Both the position numbers and the translations under genes were made by a program. Below, one piece after another: positions 10,585-21,560 of a DNA stretch of 64,000 nt. The DNA comes from Psychrobacter aquaticus CMS 56. GTDB lineage: Bacteria; Pseudomonadota; Gammaproteobacteria; Pseudomonadales; Moraxellaceae. The DNA is taken from the NCBI RefSeq assembly GCF_000471625.1, contig NZ_AUSW01000027.1, positions 1 to 64,000 of the forward strand, read 5' to 3'. How positions within the stretch are numbered: the first letter of the stretch is position 1; every line of letters starts with the position of its first letter. A model generated the notes under the pieces. That model searched no databases, had not been told where the DNA came from, and worked only from the letters and a program-made list of their open reading frames with translations.

Positions 10585-11880
10585 TTACTGGTAACGGTAA
10601 CGAGCCGAACGCGCATGAGCTTCTAGATCCTCACGTTGCGCTAAAATATCTGCCGTTTCTGCCAACGGCTTACTGCCAGCTTCACTACAATAAATAATGG
10701 ATGACTTCTTCTGGAAGTCATAAACCCCTAGCGGCGAAGAAAAACGGGCAGTACCGGATGTCGGTAGTACATGATTCGGCCCTGCACAGTAGTCGCCAAT
10801 CGCTTCTGGTGTATGACGACCCATAAAGATAGCGCCAGCGTGACGAATATCCGCAAGCAGCGCGTCAGGGTCATCAACAGACAACTCCAAATGCTCAGGC
10901 GCAATTCGGTTGATAAGTGCCATGCCCTCTGCTCTGTCTTTCACTAAAACAAGCGCGCCACGATTTTTTAGCGAATCACGAGCGATATCCGCTTTTGGCA
11001 ATTCTGCCAATGCTTTTTCTATCTCAGTAGCGACTGCTGCTAATTGCTCGCTACTTGTCGTGACAAAGATGGCCTGCGCGATGCGGTCATGCTCTGCTTG
11101 TGACAACAAATCCATTGCTAGCCAGTCAGCGCGATCTTGCGCCTCGCCCTCTGCATATACCAGCACTTCTGAAGGACCAGCTATCATATCGATACCAACT
11201 TGTCCAAATACTGCACGTTTGGCCGCCGCGACGTATTTATTACCGGGTCCTGTGATTTTGTCTACTGCTGGAATCGTTTCCGTCCCATAAGCCAATGCTG
11301 CCACAGCCTGTGCGCCGCCAATGGTAAAAACGCGATCAACTTGCGCCAAATGCGCCGCTGCCAATACCAAAGGATTTAGTACGCCATTTGGGGCTGGCAC
11401 GACCATGATGACCTCAGCGACGCCAGCTACTTTGGCTGGAATGGCATTCATCAGCACAGAAGAAGGATACGAGGCAAGGCCGCCCGGCACATAAATACCC
11501 ACGCGATCAAGCGGCGTGACTTTTTGACCCAAGCGATTGCCCAGCTCATCTTCATACTGCCACGTCTCTTGTATTTGACGTTCATGAAAAGTCTGCACAC
11601 GCGTCGCTGCCGTGGTCAATGCTGTTTTTATTTTATCATCAAGATTGGCAAACGCTTCAGCAAGTGACTCTTGAGAAAGCTCTAGCTCTTGTATCGTCGA
11701 TGCTGGATGCTGATCAAAATGCTGGGTCAACGCCAGTACTGCGCTATCACCATCATGACGCACTTGCGCAATGATATCGTCAACGGTCTTTAATAAATCG
11801 GCATCATTGACGGTTTCAAAAGCAAGCAATTGGGTCAATTGACTGTCAAAATCGGCATCTTGAGTACTTAATTGGCGCAT
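10585..11880 (-). CDS. hisD: Histidinol dehydrogenase
   Basis: HisD is a zinc enzyme that oxidises L-histidinol to L-histidine in two NAD-dependent steps. The 431 residues are full length. Family segments include [40 protein letters not shown], the [11 protein letters not shown] loop and the DLLSQAEHD segment with zinc/catalytic residues (Gln and His), and [20 protein letters not shown] near the C-terminus. It lies downstream of hisG (430-bp gap) and upstream of hisC on the same strand. No internal damage was seen. Confidence 0.96.
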   Translation of the reverse strand: MRQLSTQDADFDSQLTQLLAFETVNDADLLKTVDDIIAQVRHDGDSAVLALTQHFDQHPASTIQELELSQESLAEAFANLDDKIKTALTTAATRVQTFHERQIQETWQYEDELGNRLGQKVTPLDRVGIYVPGGLASYPSSVLMNAIPAKVAGVAEVIMVVPAPNGVLNPLVLAAAHLAQVDRVFTIGGAQAVAALAYGTETIPAVDKITGPGNKYVAAAKRAVFGQVGIDMIAGPSEVLVYAEGEAQDRADWLAMDLLSQAEHDRIAQAIFVTTSSEQLAAVATEIEKALAELPKADIARDSLKNRGALVLVKDRAEGMALINRIAPEHLELSVDDPDALLADIRHAGAIFMGRHTPEAIGDYCAGPNHVLPTSGTARFSSPLGVYDFQKKSSIIYCSEAGSKPLAETADILAQREDLEAHARSARYRYQ

Positions 11881-12102
11881 GACTGAATCCTGTGGTTAAA
11901 CATAGAACACGGTTATAAGAATTTAAAAAATCAAAAATTGCTATAAGCTATAGTTTATATAGCGGCTGTATAAAATTCACACCAGCAAAACAGTAACCTT
12001 TTTAAAGTGGATCAATGATATATCAACGTATTTATTATCTTTTCACTTAATTATACTGGCATCTCACTTAGATTATACTGGGCTTTTGTTTTCTGGCAAG
12101 TA

Positions 12103-12205
12103 ATACCAATCTCAAAAATCAGAGTAGTAAGAAAAATGAGTGCCAGTGCCACGCATGGCAAGCTAAGCGCTTAATGCGGCTACTTGTATTTTTTGGGTTT
12201 GGTAT
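12103..12205. repeat. Candidate miniature inverted-repeat element
   Basis: This is a 103-bp segment whose ends are imperfect inverted repeats: the left end begins ataccaatctcaaaaat, and the right end read in reverse complement begins ataccaaacccaaaaaat. The interior also folds back (gccacgcat against atgcggc). There is no coding potential. Its size and nested symmetry fit a MITE-like or REP-like element, but no second copy is present in this window, so mobility is inferred. Confidence 0.45.
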
Positions 12206-12215
12206 AAAGACAATA

Positions 12216-12262
12216 AAACCAGTTTAGCACGCTATGTCTATCATAGAACGCCAAACTGGTTT
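12216..12262 (-). terminator. Hairpin after hisG
   Basis: A 10-bp perfect stem, aaaccagttt / aaactggttt, with an inner mini-stem (gctatg / catag) lies 48 bp after the hisG stop. On the minus strand it is followed by only a short T-rich stretch, so it is at best a weak intrinsic terminator. Confidence 0.45.
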
Positions 12263-12309
12263 GAAAATTTGTATAACAAGACTTTGTATTATCAATGATT
12301 ACCGCTGAC

Positions 12310-13005
12310 TCATGAAGCGCTAGCAATACTGTTTTTGAAACTGTCCAAAATCGGTTCAAGTAAGGCAAATTTGCGCTTATAGCTCACTTGATTAACGATC
12401 AGACGTGAGGAGACATCACAGATATGGTCGCGTGCTTCGAGTCCATTAGCGCGTAAGGTGTTGCCAGTATCTACCACATCGACGATCAAATCACCTAAGC
12501 CAACCAAAGGCGCAAGCTCCATAGAACCATAAAGTTTGATCACATCCACTTGCTGACCTTGGCTAGCAAAATAAGCACGAGCAACATTGACGTATTTGGT
12601 GGCAATACGCAAACGACGATTGGGTAATGGCGCACCTTTAACACCAGCAGTCATCAACTTACACTGAGCAATCTGCAAATCAAGTAATTCATAAACATGA
12701 TTGGCGCCATGCTCCAGTAATACATCTTTACCCGCCACACCAAAGTCAGCAGCACCATGCTCTACATAGGTTGGTACATCGCTAGCACGCAAAATCAATA
12801 CACGCACATTGGGGTTTGAGGTTGGAAAAATAAGTTTGCGCGACGCTTCAGGATCTTCTAGCAAGTCGACACCAGCCGCACGTAGCAATGGCATGGTCTC
12901 CTCTAAAATACGACCCTTTGATAAGGCCAGCGTTAAGCCTGAGAACTCATCATTTACTTCGTTCAATAAACCGCTGGCGGGTATTGGTTTGGTTGCTTCA
13001 GTCAT
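12310..13005 (-). CDS. hisG: ATP phosphoribosyltransferase, short form
   Basis: HisG catalyses the first step of histidine synthesis, joining ATP and PRPP. The 231 residues (from [12 protein letters not shown]) are the short HisG_S form, which lacks the C-terminal regulatory domain and normally needs HisZ; hisZ is not in the window. Conserved segments are [40 protein letters not shown] and the PRPP loop [14 protein letters not shown]. An upstream in-frame ATG at 13080 would add 25 residues ([14 protein letters not shown]...). I prefer 13005 because Acinetobacter-type HisG begins at about that point, but the ribosome sites do not settle it. It lies next to murA. Confidence 0.92.
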   Translation of the reverse strand: MTEATKPIPASGLLNEVNDEFSGLTLALSKGRILEETMPLLRAAGVDLLEDPEASRKLIFPTSNPNVRVLILRASDVPTYVEHGAADFGVAGKDVLLEHGANHVYELLDLQIAQCKLMTAGVKGAPLPNRRLRIATKYVNVARAYFASQGQQVDVIKLYGSMELAPLVGLGDLIVDVVDTGNTLRANGLEARDHICDVSSRLIVNQVSYKRKFALLEPILDSFKNSIASAS

Positions 13006-13151
13006 AATGACATCGTGTCCATATACAGTGGGCATCCTCATTAAAGAGAATTTTTTAATTTCATAACGCCAAACTTTCAATCAATTTCACAATGCAACTA
13101 CTATCTATCAATAACATACCTATCAAAGCTTACTTGATAAGACTATTAATA

Positions 13152-14432
<1,281 letters not shown>

Positions 14433-14526
14433 CTAGCGATAAGTATAAAAATAATGAAAACCAAACCCTCTAAAACCGATCGTCTAAGCAATCTATTCTA
14501 TGAAGTTTAATCCTATAAATAGTGAT

Positions 14527-14778
14527 TTAGCCTTTTGATTGAACATCCCATTCAGCAGGCGTTAGTGCTTGAATATTGAGCGCATGAATATCGCCACTCG
14601 CAATCTTATCATTGACGAGCGCATAGATCGCTTGCTGGCGCTGAACGGCACGTTTGCCTTCAAAGCTAGCATCGACCACACGTACATCAAACTTATTGCC
14701 TTGATTGGCAGCTTGAATAAAAGCATCTGGGAAATGAGTTTGTAAAAATGCGATCAAATCGTCAGCGTTCATGCTCAT
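14527..14778 (-). CDS. ibaG: BolA family protein (IbaG type)
   Basis: This small 83-residue BolA-fold protein (alpha-beta-alpha-alpha-beta) begins MSMNADDLIAFLQTHFPDA and has the helix segment GKRAVQRQQAIYALVNDKI and the closing strand IHALNIQALTPAEW. IbaG/BolA proteins bind [2Fe-2S] clusters together with monothiol glutaredoxins. Position directly upstream of murA, 106 bp away, is the conserved location of ibaG (yrbA) rather than bolA, which is the main basis for the symbol. It is co-directional with murA. Confidence 0.85.
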   Translation of the reverse strand: MSMNADDLIAFLQTHFPDAFIQAANQGNKFDVRVVDASFEGKRAVQRQQAIYALVNDKIASGDIHALNIQALTPAEWDVQSKG

Positions 14779-14984
14779 AGAATATTCTGCCTTACAGTAA
14801 AGTGGGGTGGAGATTCTGAAATGGAAATTTAAAGTGCCGATATTATAACAAGAGTTTGCGCATCTTACAGTACTGTCTTACGCAACTGCTTGGAAGTAGA
14901 AGTAATAGCGTATAGTCGATTCTAAATAAAATAGATATATTCTAATGCTGAACTGACTATAAAGTAGCTACACGACCGTATGGA

Positions 14985-15929
14985 TTATTTTAGCGTTTTG
15001 TCTAAATAGGTTAATACTTGGGCGCGAACATCATTAACCCAGCGTAGTGGCGGCGCCATTGCTCCAATACTGGTGGCATGGCTGGCACCTCTGATTTCCC
15101 CAGTTTCAACAATGACACCAGCTTTTTGTAGCGCGTTGGTCATTTTAATACTATTGGTGGCATGAACCACTTTGTCTTTTTCGGCGGTCAATAATAGATA
15201 AGGTGGCTGCGCGCCTTTAATCTGACGATCTGGCATGACGTCATCTGGCGTCGCACCTGCGCCAAAGGCTGTCGCGCTACTGAATTTACGAAAATCATAG
15301 CTGTAAGGACCAGCGATGCCAATCACCGCAGCAAGATCTTTTGGCTTGACACCATATGGCGCTAAAAAGTCTTCGTTAGCGACTGCGGCAACTGCATTGA
15401 ACGCGCCAGCAGAATGTCCTATTACCGCTAAACGCTCAGGATCAGCATGAAAGTTTTTTGCATTGTCATAACTCCACGCTATCGCTTGTGCTGCATCTTT
15501 CACATAGTCAGGATATACATGCTCAGGCGCTTTACGGTAATTAATCACGGCAGTGATATAGCCTGCTTGCGCCAAGCTCTGTCCAACAAAAGCATATTCT
15601 TCTTTGTTGCCACTTTCCCATGAGCCACCATGGACAAATACCACCATGGGATATGTGGTCTCTATCACACTTTGGGTTTTCATTGCTTGTGCTAAAGGCT
15701 TTGGATAGTAAATATCTAAATCTTGTGAGGGTTCATCGCCATATAGAATGTCTTTGCTCACACCAACACCACCATTTGCGGTGATGCCATTGACGATGGC
15801 CAGCGCTGATAACGCTTGTGCTTGCTGCGTGGCCAGCGCAATGCCGCCTATCGCTAATGCAGCCGTAACGCCTACCCCTGTCAATGTATGTGCTTTGGTT
15901 TTTGCTGTGCCTTTACTTGAAACCTTCAT
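14985..15929 (-). CDS. Secreted alpha/beta hydrolase (carboxylesterase type)
   Basis: This 314-residue esterase/lipase-like protein has an N-terminal signal-like segment: basic MKVSSKGTAKTK, then VGVTAALAIGGIALA, with a cleavage-like AQA-LS. The oxyanion-hole HGGSWESGNKEEYAF motif is near residue 100. The nucleophile elbow GHSAGA is near 170, the acidic residue lies around TAEKDKVVHATNS, and the catalytic His is probably in RGASHATSIG. This arrangement matches hormone-sensitive-lipase-like/BD-FAE enzymes acting on small esters or peptides. Substrate is unknown and no operon partner is evident. Confidence 0.8.
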   Translation of the reverse strand: MKVSSKGTAKTKAHTLTGVGVTAALAIGGIALATQQAQALSALAIVNGITANGGVGVSKDILYGDEPSQDLDIYYPKPLAQAMKTQSVIETTYPMVVFVHGGSWESGNKEEYAFVGQSLAQAGYITAVINYRKAPEHVYPDYVKDAAQAIAWSYDNAKNFHADPERLAVIGHSAGAFNAVAAVANEDFLAPYGVKPKDLAAVIGIAGPYSYDFRKFSSATAFGAGATPDDVMPDRQIKGAQPPYLLLTAEKDKVVHATNSIKMTNALQKAGVIVETGEIRGASHATSIGAMAPPLRWVNDVRAQVLTYLDKTLK

Positions 15930-16255
15930 AACCAGTATTCCTATTATATGTCAGTCAATGATTGGTAAGTAGAATGATGACCTTTTGCGGTACTGTTGGC
16001 GCGGTTTTATCTACTTTCACGGTTCATATATTACGTTCTGACTGAATATTTTTCGTGCTTTTACTGTTATCACTGTTTAGGTTTATTGTCATTTAACGCT
16101 CTATAATATTAGCTATTCTAAACACAAGGTGACCAGCACACACCGTTTATATTTACGTGGACATTTACATCGCACTCTGAAACAATCATGCTTATATGTT
16201 TGTTCTATTAACCGTGATTGTTTTTATTATCAGACTTTTATCATTAGACACCCTT
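15930..16255. other. Intergenic, nothing recognised
   Basis: This 326-bp AT-rich gap between two minus-strand genes should hold the esterase promoter. I found no hairpin with a T run, no repeat shared with the rest of the window, and no credible small gene. Confidence 0.4.
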
Positions 16256-17092
16256 TTACTGATTCTGATAAAGCTCGATATATGGGCTTGATGACGGTTG
16301 GTCGACGGTAGCACCTTCCTCTGTCACTATAATGGGTGTCGCCGTACTAGCGGCTTCTGTCATGGTAGAATTATTGACGTTCGACATTGCTGCCCCTTCT
16401 ACGACTGGTACTGCCGCAGGAGTTGCCAAGTTATTCTCATACATAATGTCGTCTTCATTTATTTTTATGCCTCTATCATCGACGACCGTCGTTAGTAATA
16501 CCAACTCTGTAACACCAACCGTGGTATTGGCGATATCAACTAAGTGACTCTGTTGAGTGGGTGTCATACGTCCCATGATATAAACCACACCATTATTGGT
16601 CACCGCTTTGATTTGCGATGCTTTAACCCCATCACTCGTGGCTACTTTTGCCAGTAGCTTTGAGGTGATATAGCCATCATGGACGGTTGAACTATAGCCT
16701 TTTGAAGCACTGACTTCCAGCTCGTTATAAACCCGGCGCACATCTGGCATGGAGCTGACGACTTTTTCTACTTCTGCTTTGATTGCTTCAGTCGGTACTT
16801 CACCTGTCAATAACACTTCACTATTAAAGCTATCAATGCCCATACGACTGATTTGCTGCAAGTCTTCTCTTAGACCGTAGACATTGATTTTGGCCGTATG
16901 TTCGATACTACGATCAAGCAAACGCTGCGGAATGGTGCGCTCAGTCATTGGTACGCCATAAGTTCCCTCAGTGCTATTGGTCAAATAGTTGGTGGTACAG
17001 CCCGTACTAATAATGCCAGCCATCAGCACTGCGCCGATTGCAGTGCGATGTGATGAACCAAAAATAGCAGTGCGCAAATGCATCCGTGTCAT
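16256..17092 (-). CDS. BON domain protein, DolP/YraP-like lipoprotein
   Basis: This 278-residue envelope protein has a hydrophobic N-terminus (AIGAVLMAGIISTGC) ending in Cys32 in an imperfect lipobox. Two BON domains follow at about residues 62-132 (ending VRRVYNELEVS) and 140-210 (containing GVVYIMGRMT and TELVLLTTVVDDRG). The last ~65 residues are low-complexity and A/T/V-rich. BON-domain lipoproteins such as E. coli DolP bind anionic phospholipids and support outer membrane integrity. It sits beside yraN and rsmI, as dolP does in E. coli, which supports the assignment. The long C-terminal extension is not found in DolP. Confidence 0.82.
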   Translation of the reverse strand: MTRMHLRTAIFGSSHRTAIGAVLMAGIISTGCTTNYLTNSTEGTYGVPMTERTIPQRLLDRSIEHTAKINVYGLREDLQQISRMGIDSFNSEVLLTGEVPTEAIKAEVEKVVSSMPDVRRVYNELEVSASKGYSSTVHDGYITSKLLAKVATSDGVKASQIKAVTNNGVVYIMGRMTPTQQSHLVDIANTTVGVTELVLLTTVVDDRGIKINEDDIMYENNLATPAAVPVVEGAAMSNVNNSTMTEAASTATPIIVTEEGATVDQPSSSPYIELYQNQ

Positions 17093-17293
17093 GATTTACC
17101 TCTTAGAGCATAATTGTGTCAATGATAGAAATTCAATTAATCTGGTAATTGTAAATTTACTGGTTATTAATTGAGCTACTTTACTGAATTTTTATGGATG
17201 GCGGTTAGGTTTTTGGTAACGGTCATTGATTGTCTAACTTTATTTAACCCATCAATAAGAGTATTTCTATATGCTATTACCATACCGTACCTA

Positions 17294-17743
17294 TTACCAA
17301 GCATTGGCTATAAAAGCACCTTGAAGCCATTCTGGTTGGTTGTCTATCAGTCGTCCTTTGAGCGGCATTTTACTCGTCGTGTTATAAACAATGACATCAA
17401 ACCGACAATCATAATGCGCATACTCAGGGTGTTGTTGTAAAAAATATTTGGCAGTTTTAATCACCTTACGTTGTTTACTCGGTGTGACGCTGAGCGCTGC
17501 ATCGCCAAAACCCGAACGTTGCCGCTGGCGTACTTCAATAAATACCAGCGTCGACCATGCTGGCCCCGTCTCTAACATGACCAAATCTAGCTCACCAATT
17601 TTTGGTTGCTGCCAGTTTTGTGCAAGCAAGCGCAGCCCTTGCCTTTGTAAAAATTCACACGCCTGCTGCTCAAACAGACTGCCTTGGCGCTGTGTTGGTG
17701 AATTCAGGGCCAAGGTTTTATGGAGTAATTTATGGTTTGCCAT
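17294..17743 (-). CDS. yraN: YraN family protein (UPF0102)
   Basis: YraN-family proteins have a restriction-endonuclease-like fold and uncharacterised function. The product has the family core: GSLFEQQACEFLQRQGLRLLAQNW, then IGELDLVMLETG (the E-x-D part of the nuclease-like motif) and VFIEVRQRQRSGFGDAALSVTPSKQRKV. I take ATG at 17743 (MANHKLLHK, 149 aa). An ATG at 17791 would add MLCYDNSEMLIRSIDL, and the ribosome sites do not decide. It is divergent from rsmI, as in many proteobacterial yraN-rsmI pairs, and followed by the BON gene. Confidence 0.85.
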   Translation of the reverse strand: MANHKLLHKTLALNSPTQRQGSLFEQQACEFLQRQGLRLLAQNWQQPKIGELDLVMLETGPAWSTLVFIEVRQRQRSGFGDAALSVTPSKQRKVIKTAKYFLQQHPEYAHYDCRFDVIVYNTTSKMPLKGRLIDNQPEWLQGAFIANAW

Positions 17744-17915
17744 GAGGTCAATAGATCTGATTAACATTTCAGAATTATCATAGCACAACATGCTAAACTA
17801 ACCACTTTTGTGCCATTTATCCATACACAATCATGCATTATTTTTCTGAGACAAATAATGCATGCTGACAGTATAGTTAACGGTACTTTATTATTTTTAA
17901 CGATTCGAGGTTTTC

Positions 17916-18860
17916 ATGTCTACCCCTACTGCGATGCCAGCTTGTCTATATATCGTTGCCACGCCGATTGGTAATCTGAATGACATGACACCGCATGCAA
18001 TCGATATTTTAAAGCAAGTTGCCATCATTGCCTGCGAAGATACCCGCACCTCAGGTAAGCTACTGTCATATTTTGGTATTGATACCAAAGGTAATAAAGC
18101 GGACGACACCAAAGAGTCTGTAACTCATGACACCGACAATGACGCTAATACTGCCACAAAACAAAAAGGTCATAATAAGCTTTGGGCGTATCATGAGCAC
18201 AATAGCGCGGTACAAACACCCAAAATCATCGAGATGATTCAGCAAGGTCACTCGGTCGCCTTGATTAGTGACGCAGGGACACCACTGGTAAGTGATCCGG
18301 GTTATCAATTGGTGCAAGCTGCTCATGCGGCAAAGGTTACAGTGTCACCCATTGTTGGGGCATCTGCTGCTATTGCGGCCTTATCAGTTGCAGGCTTACC
18401 ATCAGATCGCTTTAGCTTTATTGGCTTTTTGCCAGCAAAAACGCATGGTCGCCAAAAACAACTGAGCGCTTTACACTCACGTACCGAAACGCTGATATTT
18501 TATGAAGCACCGCATCGTATTATTGCGAGCTTAGAAGACATGGCCGCGACATTCGGGGCTGAGCGCGAAGTGACTTTTTGTCGTGAATTGACCAAGACAT
18601 TTGAGACCGTACACAAGAGCACACTTGGCAATTTGGTAGAATTTGTAAAAGCAGACGACAATCAGCAGCGCGGTGAGATCGTAGTTGTGGTCGCTGGTGT
18701 GAATGTGGCACAAGATACCGATGACATCAGCACGCATGATAAATTGTTGCAGCGTCTGTTAGAGGATTTATCAGTTAAAAAGGCGGCGGCATTGGCCGCT
18801 GATATCACAGGCGTAAAAAAGAATGCGCTTTATCAACGCTTGCTTGAATTACAGTCTTAG
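17916..18860 (+). CDS. rsmI: 16S rRNA (cytidine(1402)-2'-O)-methyltransferase
   Basis: RsmI 2'-O-methylates C1402 of 16S rRNA in the decoding centre using SAM. The 314 residues start LYIVATPIGNLNDMTPHAID and contain EDTRTSGKLLSYFGI, ALISDAGTPLVSDPGY and the FIGFLPAK segment of the tetrapyrrole-methylase fold. A ~30-residue polar stretch at about residues 57-87 (GNKADDTKESVTHDTDNDAN and following) separates the FGI and WAYHEHN motifs, which are normally almost adjacent; this looks like an in-frame loop insertion. The gene is divergent from yraN, with its start 172 bp away. Confidence 0.95.
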   Translation: MSTPTAMPACLYIVATPIGNLNDMTPHAIDILKQVAIIACEDTRTSGKLLSYFGIDTKGNKADDTKESVTHDTDNDANTATKQKGHNKLWAYHEHNSAVQTPKIIEMIQQGHSVALISDAGTPLVSDPGYQLVQAAHAAKVTVSPIVGASAAIAALSVAGLPSDRFSFIGFLPAKTHGRQKQLSALHSRTETLIFYEAPHRIIASLEDMAATFGAEREVTFCRELTKTFETVHKSTLGNLVEFVKADDNQQRGEIVVVVAGVNVAQDTDDISTHDKLLQRLLEDLSVKKAAALAADITGVKKNALYQRLLELQS

Positions 18861-18936
18861 TATTAAGAGAGACGGATACTAACATCAGTAGATATAAAAA
18901 ATAGACGTTTATAAATTCATTGAAAAGGGGTAAGCA

Positions 18937-19956
18937 ATGTACGATGTAATGGCCATAGGGAATGCCTTAGTTGACCACGAATATGTGTTATCGGATGCCG
19001 CATTAGAAGAGACAGACCTGACCAAAGGCAATATGACGCTGGCAGATATCGAAGAGCAACAACAACTGCTCGCTTATTTCAAACTTGCTGAGATTGAGCC
19101 ATCAAAACAAGCTGGCGGGGGCTCAGCTGCCAATACGATGTACGCGTTTGCCAGTCTAGGCGGCAAGCCTTTTTATGCCTGCCGCGTTGGGGACGACAGT
19201 CAAGGTGCATTTTACCTAAAGGACTTGCATGAAGCAGGCGTCGCAACCTCAGAAAAATCCATCCATACAGGCGGTGTCACTGGCTCTTGTGTGGTCGCAG
19301 TGACCGAAGATGGCGAACGTACCATGCAAACTTATCTTGGTACTTCAAGCGACATCACTGCTGATAATGTCAATTTTGAGGCATTGGCGCAGTCAGACTG
19401 GCTATACATAGAAGGGTATTTGGCCATGTCTGAGAGCATTCAACCATCGATGACCCAATTACGCCAACAAGCGGGCATTCATGGAGCAAAAATTGCGGTA
19501 AGCTTTGCCGATCCCGCCGTAGTGAAATTTGCTAAAGAGGGTCTGCTCAATATGCTTGGCAATACAGTCGCTGTGATATTTTGTAATAGTGAAGAAGCCA
19601 AGCTATTCACCGATAAAAAACAAGTGAAAGCGGCAGCACGCGCGCTACTTGACTACTGCCAAACAGCCGTAGTCACAGATGGTGCCAACGGGGCAATCAT
19701 TGCCCATAAGTCTGATAATACCTCAGAGATTGAGATTTATGACATTGCGACACCAGCGGTTGCCAATGTCATTGATACCAATGGTGCGGGTGATAACTAT
19801 GCTGGTACGTTCTTATATGCGCTGTCTCAACAATACAGCTTGCTAGAATGCGGTCGTCTTGCCAGCGAAGTATCCGCCCAAGTCATCCAACAATTTGGCC
19901 CGCGCTTGGCATCACAGGATTATAAAGATATCGCTCAGCGCGTGTTATCTGCTTAA
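18937..19956 (+). CDS. PfkB family sugar/nucleoside kinase (adenosine kinase-like)
   Basis: This 339-residue ribokinase-family enzyme begins MYDVMAIGNALVDHEYVLSD and has the glycine-rich PfkB signature 1 (QAGGGSAANTMYAFASLGG, about residue 58). The C-terminal signature DTNGAGDNYAGTF near residue 285 contains the catalytic Asp of GAGD. This subgroup is usually annotated as adenosine kinase, but the substrate cannot be fixed from sequence by eye. A good ribosome site (aaaggggt) precedes the ATG. The gene ends before a strong bidirectional terminator. Confidence 0.82.
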   Translation: MYDVMAIGNALVDHEYVLSDAALEETDLTKGNMTLADIEEQQQLLAYFKLAEIEPSKQAGGGSAANTMYAFASLGGKPFYACRVGDDSQGAFYLKDLHEAGVATSEKSIHTGGVTGSCVVAVTEDGERTMQTYLGTSSDITADNVNFEALAQSDWLYIEGYLAMSESIQPSMTQLRQQAGIHGAKIAVSFADPAVVKFAKEGLLNMLGNTVAVIFCNSEEAKLFTDKKQVKAAARALLDYCQTAVVTDGANGAIIAHKSDNTSEIEIYDIATPAVANVIDTNGAGDNYAGTFLYALSQQYSLLECGRLASEVSAQVIQQFGPRLASQDYKDIAQRVLSA

Positions 19957-19988
19957 AATAAACACACGTATTTTTGATTCTGAATAGA

Positions 19989-20017
19989 AAAGCCCGTATC
20001 GATTTGATACGGGCTTT
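19989..20017. terminator. Bidirectional terminator, pfkB-like / metY
   Basis: A perfect 12-bp stem (aaagcccgtatc / gatacgggcttt) with the 5-nt loop gattt lies between convergent genes and serves both. Confidence 0.85.
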
Positions 20018-20070
20018 CTGCGTACTACTCACTGAATTATCTAGCTAGCTTAATAAAAAAACGTTCATAG

Positions 20071-21384
20071 CTACGCCGAAGCTAGAGCTTGCGCCAGATC
20101 GGCTTTGATGTCTTCGATATGTTCGATACCAATAGACAAACGCACCATATCTGTACTTACCCCTGCTTTCTCAAGTTCTTGCTCATTCAATTGGCGATGG
20201 GTCGTTGTCGCTGGATGACAGGCCAAAGATTTGGCATCGCCGATATTCACCAAACGCGTAATCAACTGTAGCGCATCAATAAAGCGCGCCCCTGCTTCGA
20301 GTCCTCCTTTTACCCCAAAGGTCAAAATAGCAGACGGCGTGCCTTTCATATATTTTTTGGCAAGCTCATGTTCAGGATGATCTGGTAAACCCGCATATTT
20401 TACCCAAGCCACTTTTTCATGATCACGCAGGTATTCTGCGACAGCTTGGGCGTTTTGCACATGACGCTCCATGCGTAAACTAAGCGTTTCCATACCTTGC
20501 AAAATACCAAAAGCATTTAGCGGACTGAGTGCCGCCCCAGTGTTGCGTAGTGGTGCCACACGAGCACGGGCAATAAAGGCTGGCGCGCCCACATCTTTGA
20601 CAAAATTTACCCCATGATAGCTGGCATCAGGTGTGTTCAATAATGGGAAACGCTCAGGATAGTCGCCCCATGGGAACTTACCACTATCGACAATCGCACC
20701 ACCAATTGATGTCCCTGTACCACTCATGTATTTGGTCAATGAATGAATGACGATATCAGCGCCAAATTCAAACGGGCGACATAGCGCAGGCGTCGCAACC
20801 GTACTATCAATTACCACTGGTACACCGTATTCATGGGCAATATCACTGAGTGCTTGAATGTCTACAATATTACCTAGCGGATTACCAATGCTTTCTGCAA
20901 AGACCATTTTGGTTTTATCATCGATTAAGTCACGAATCGCTTCAGGATCTTTGTGGTCAAAGAAGCGCACTTCGATGCCTTGACGCGGTAGGGCGTGAGC
21001 AAACAAATTATAAGTACCACCATACAGCGTCGATACCGCGACGATATTATCGCCTGCTTCACAAATGGTTTGAATGGCATAAGTAATGGCTGCCATGCCT
21101 GATGCCACAGCAAGCGCACCAATACCGCCCTCAAGCGCTGCCACGCGTTCCTCTAACACAGCGTTGGTCGGGTTCATGATACGAGTATAAATATTACCCG
21201 TCACCTTTAGATCGAATAAGTCTGCCCCATGCTGAGTGTTGTCAAACGCATACGAGCTGGTGTGGTAAATAGGCACTGCCACCGCTTTGGTCGTTGGCTC
21301 AACAGTATAACCAGCATGAATCGCCAAGGTTTCTAGACGTTGGGGAGTCTGTGGTTTCTGGGCTGGTTGTTCATCACTCATCAT
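20071..21384 (-). CDS. metY: O-acetylhomoserine sulfhydrylase family enzyme
   Basis: This Cys/Met-metabolism PLP enzyme joins O-acetylhomoserine with sulfide to give homocysteine. The 437 residues fit MetY rather than MetB/MetC, which are about 390. Visible motifs are LETLAIHAGYTVEPTTKAVAVP at the start, YTRIMNPTNAVLEERVAALEGG near residue 70, ASGMAAITYAI, the PLP lysine in VIHSLTKYMSGTG near residue 222, and C-terminal ACHPATTTHRQLNEQE. It appears to be a single-gene unit. Related enzymes can use O-succinylhomoserine, so the exact acyl donor is inferred. Confidence 0.9.
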   Translation of the reverse strand: MMSDEQPAQKPQTPQRLETLAIHAGYTVEPTTKAVAVPIYHTSSYAFDNTQHGADLFDLKVTGNIYTRIMNPTNAVLEERVAALEGGIGALAVASGMAAITYAIQTICEAGDNIVAVSTLYGGTYNLFAHALPRQGIEVRFFDHKDPEAIRDLIDDKTKMVFAESIGNPLGNIVDIQALSDIAHEYGVPVVIDSTVATPALCRPFEFGADIVIHSLTKYMSGTGTSIGGAIVDSGKFPWGDYPERFPLLNTPDASYHGVNFVKDVGAPAFIARARVAPLRNTGAALSPLNAFGILQGMETLSLRMERHVQNAQAVAEYLRDHEKVAWVKYAGLPDHPEHELAKKYMKGTPSAILTFGVKGGLEAGARFIDALQLITRLVNIGDAKSLACHPATTTHRQLNEQELEKAGVSTDMVRLSIGIEHIEDIKADLAQALASA

Positions 21385-21475
21385 ACATTCCTTTGTATTA
21401 ATTAAAAATAATTGGCTAAAAAGTTAGCATGTAAAAATCATTTCAAAAAAGCTATCTGCCAAATCATAGCAATAA

Positions 21476-21507
21476 AAAAAGCCAAGTTCATTAGAACTCG
21501 GCTTTTT
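21476..21507 (-). terminator. nfuA terminator
   Basis: The hairpin gccaagttc / gaactcggc (one mismatch, 4-nt loop) is flanked by a run of seven A and five T. It lies 54 bp after the nfuA stop and reads as an intrinsic terminator on the minus strand. Confidence 0.8.
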
Positions 21508-21560
21508 AATTAAAAATAACTTTTAGCATTTACTCAAATCTTTGGCTTTTACTAACGCTT

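Larger units (their letters stand above)
11881..12309. other. hisG-hisD spacer with an inverted-repeat element and hairpin
   Basis: This 429-bp gap within the his cluster has no credible gene. It contains a 103-bp element bounded by ataccaa (12103) and ttggtat (12199-12205), described separately, and just after hisG a stem-loop at 12216-12262. No other features were recognised. Confidence 0.5.

Noticed and set aside
10910..11290. 126-codon plus-strand frame inside hisD
   Set aside because: Serine/alanine-rich antisense artefact of hisD codons; no start signal.
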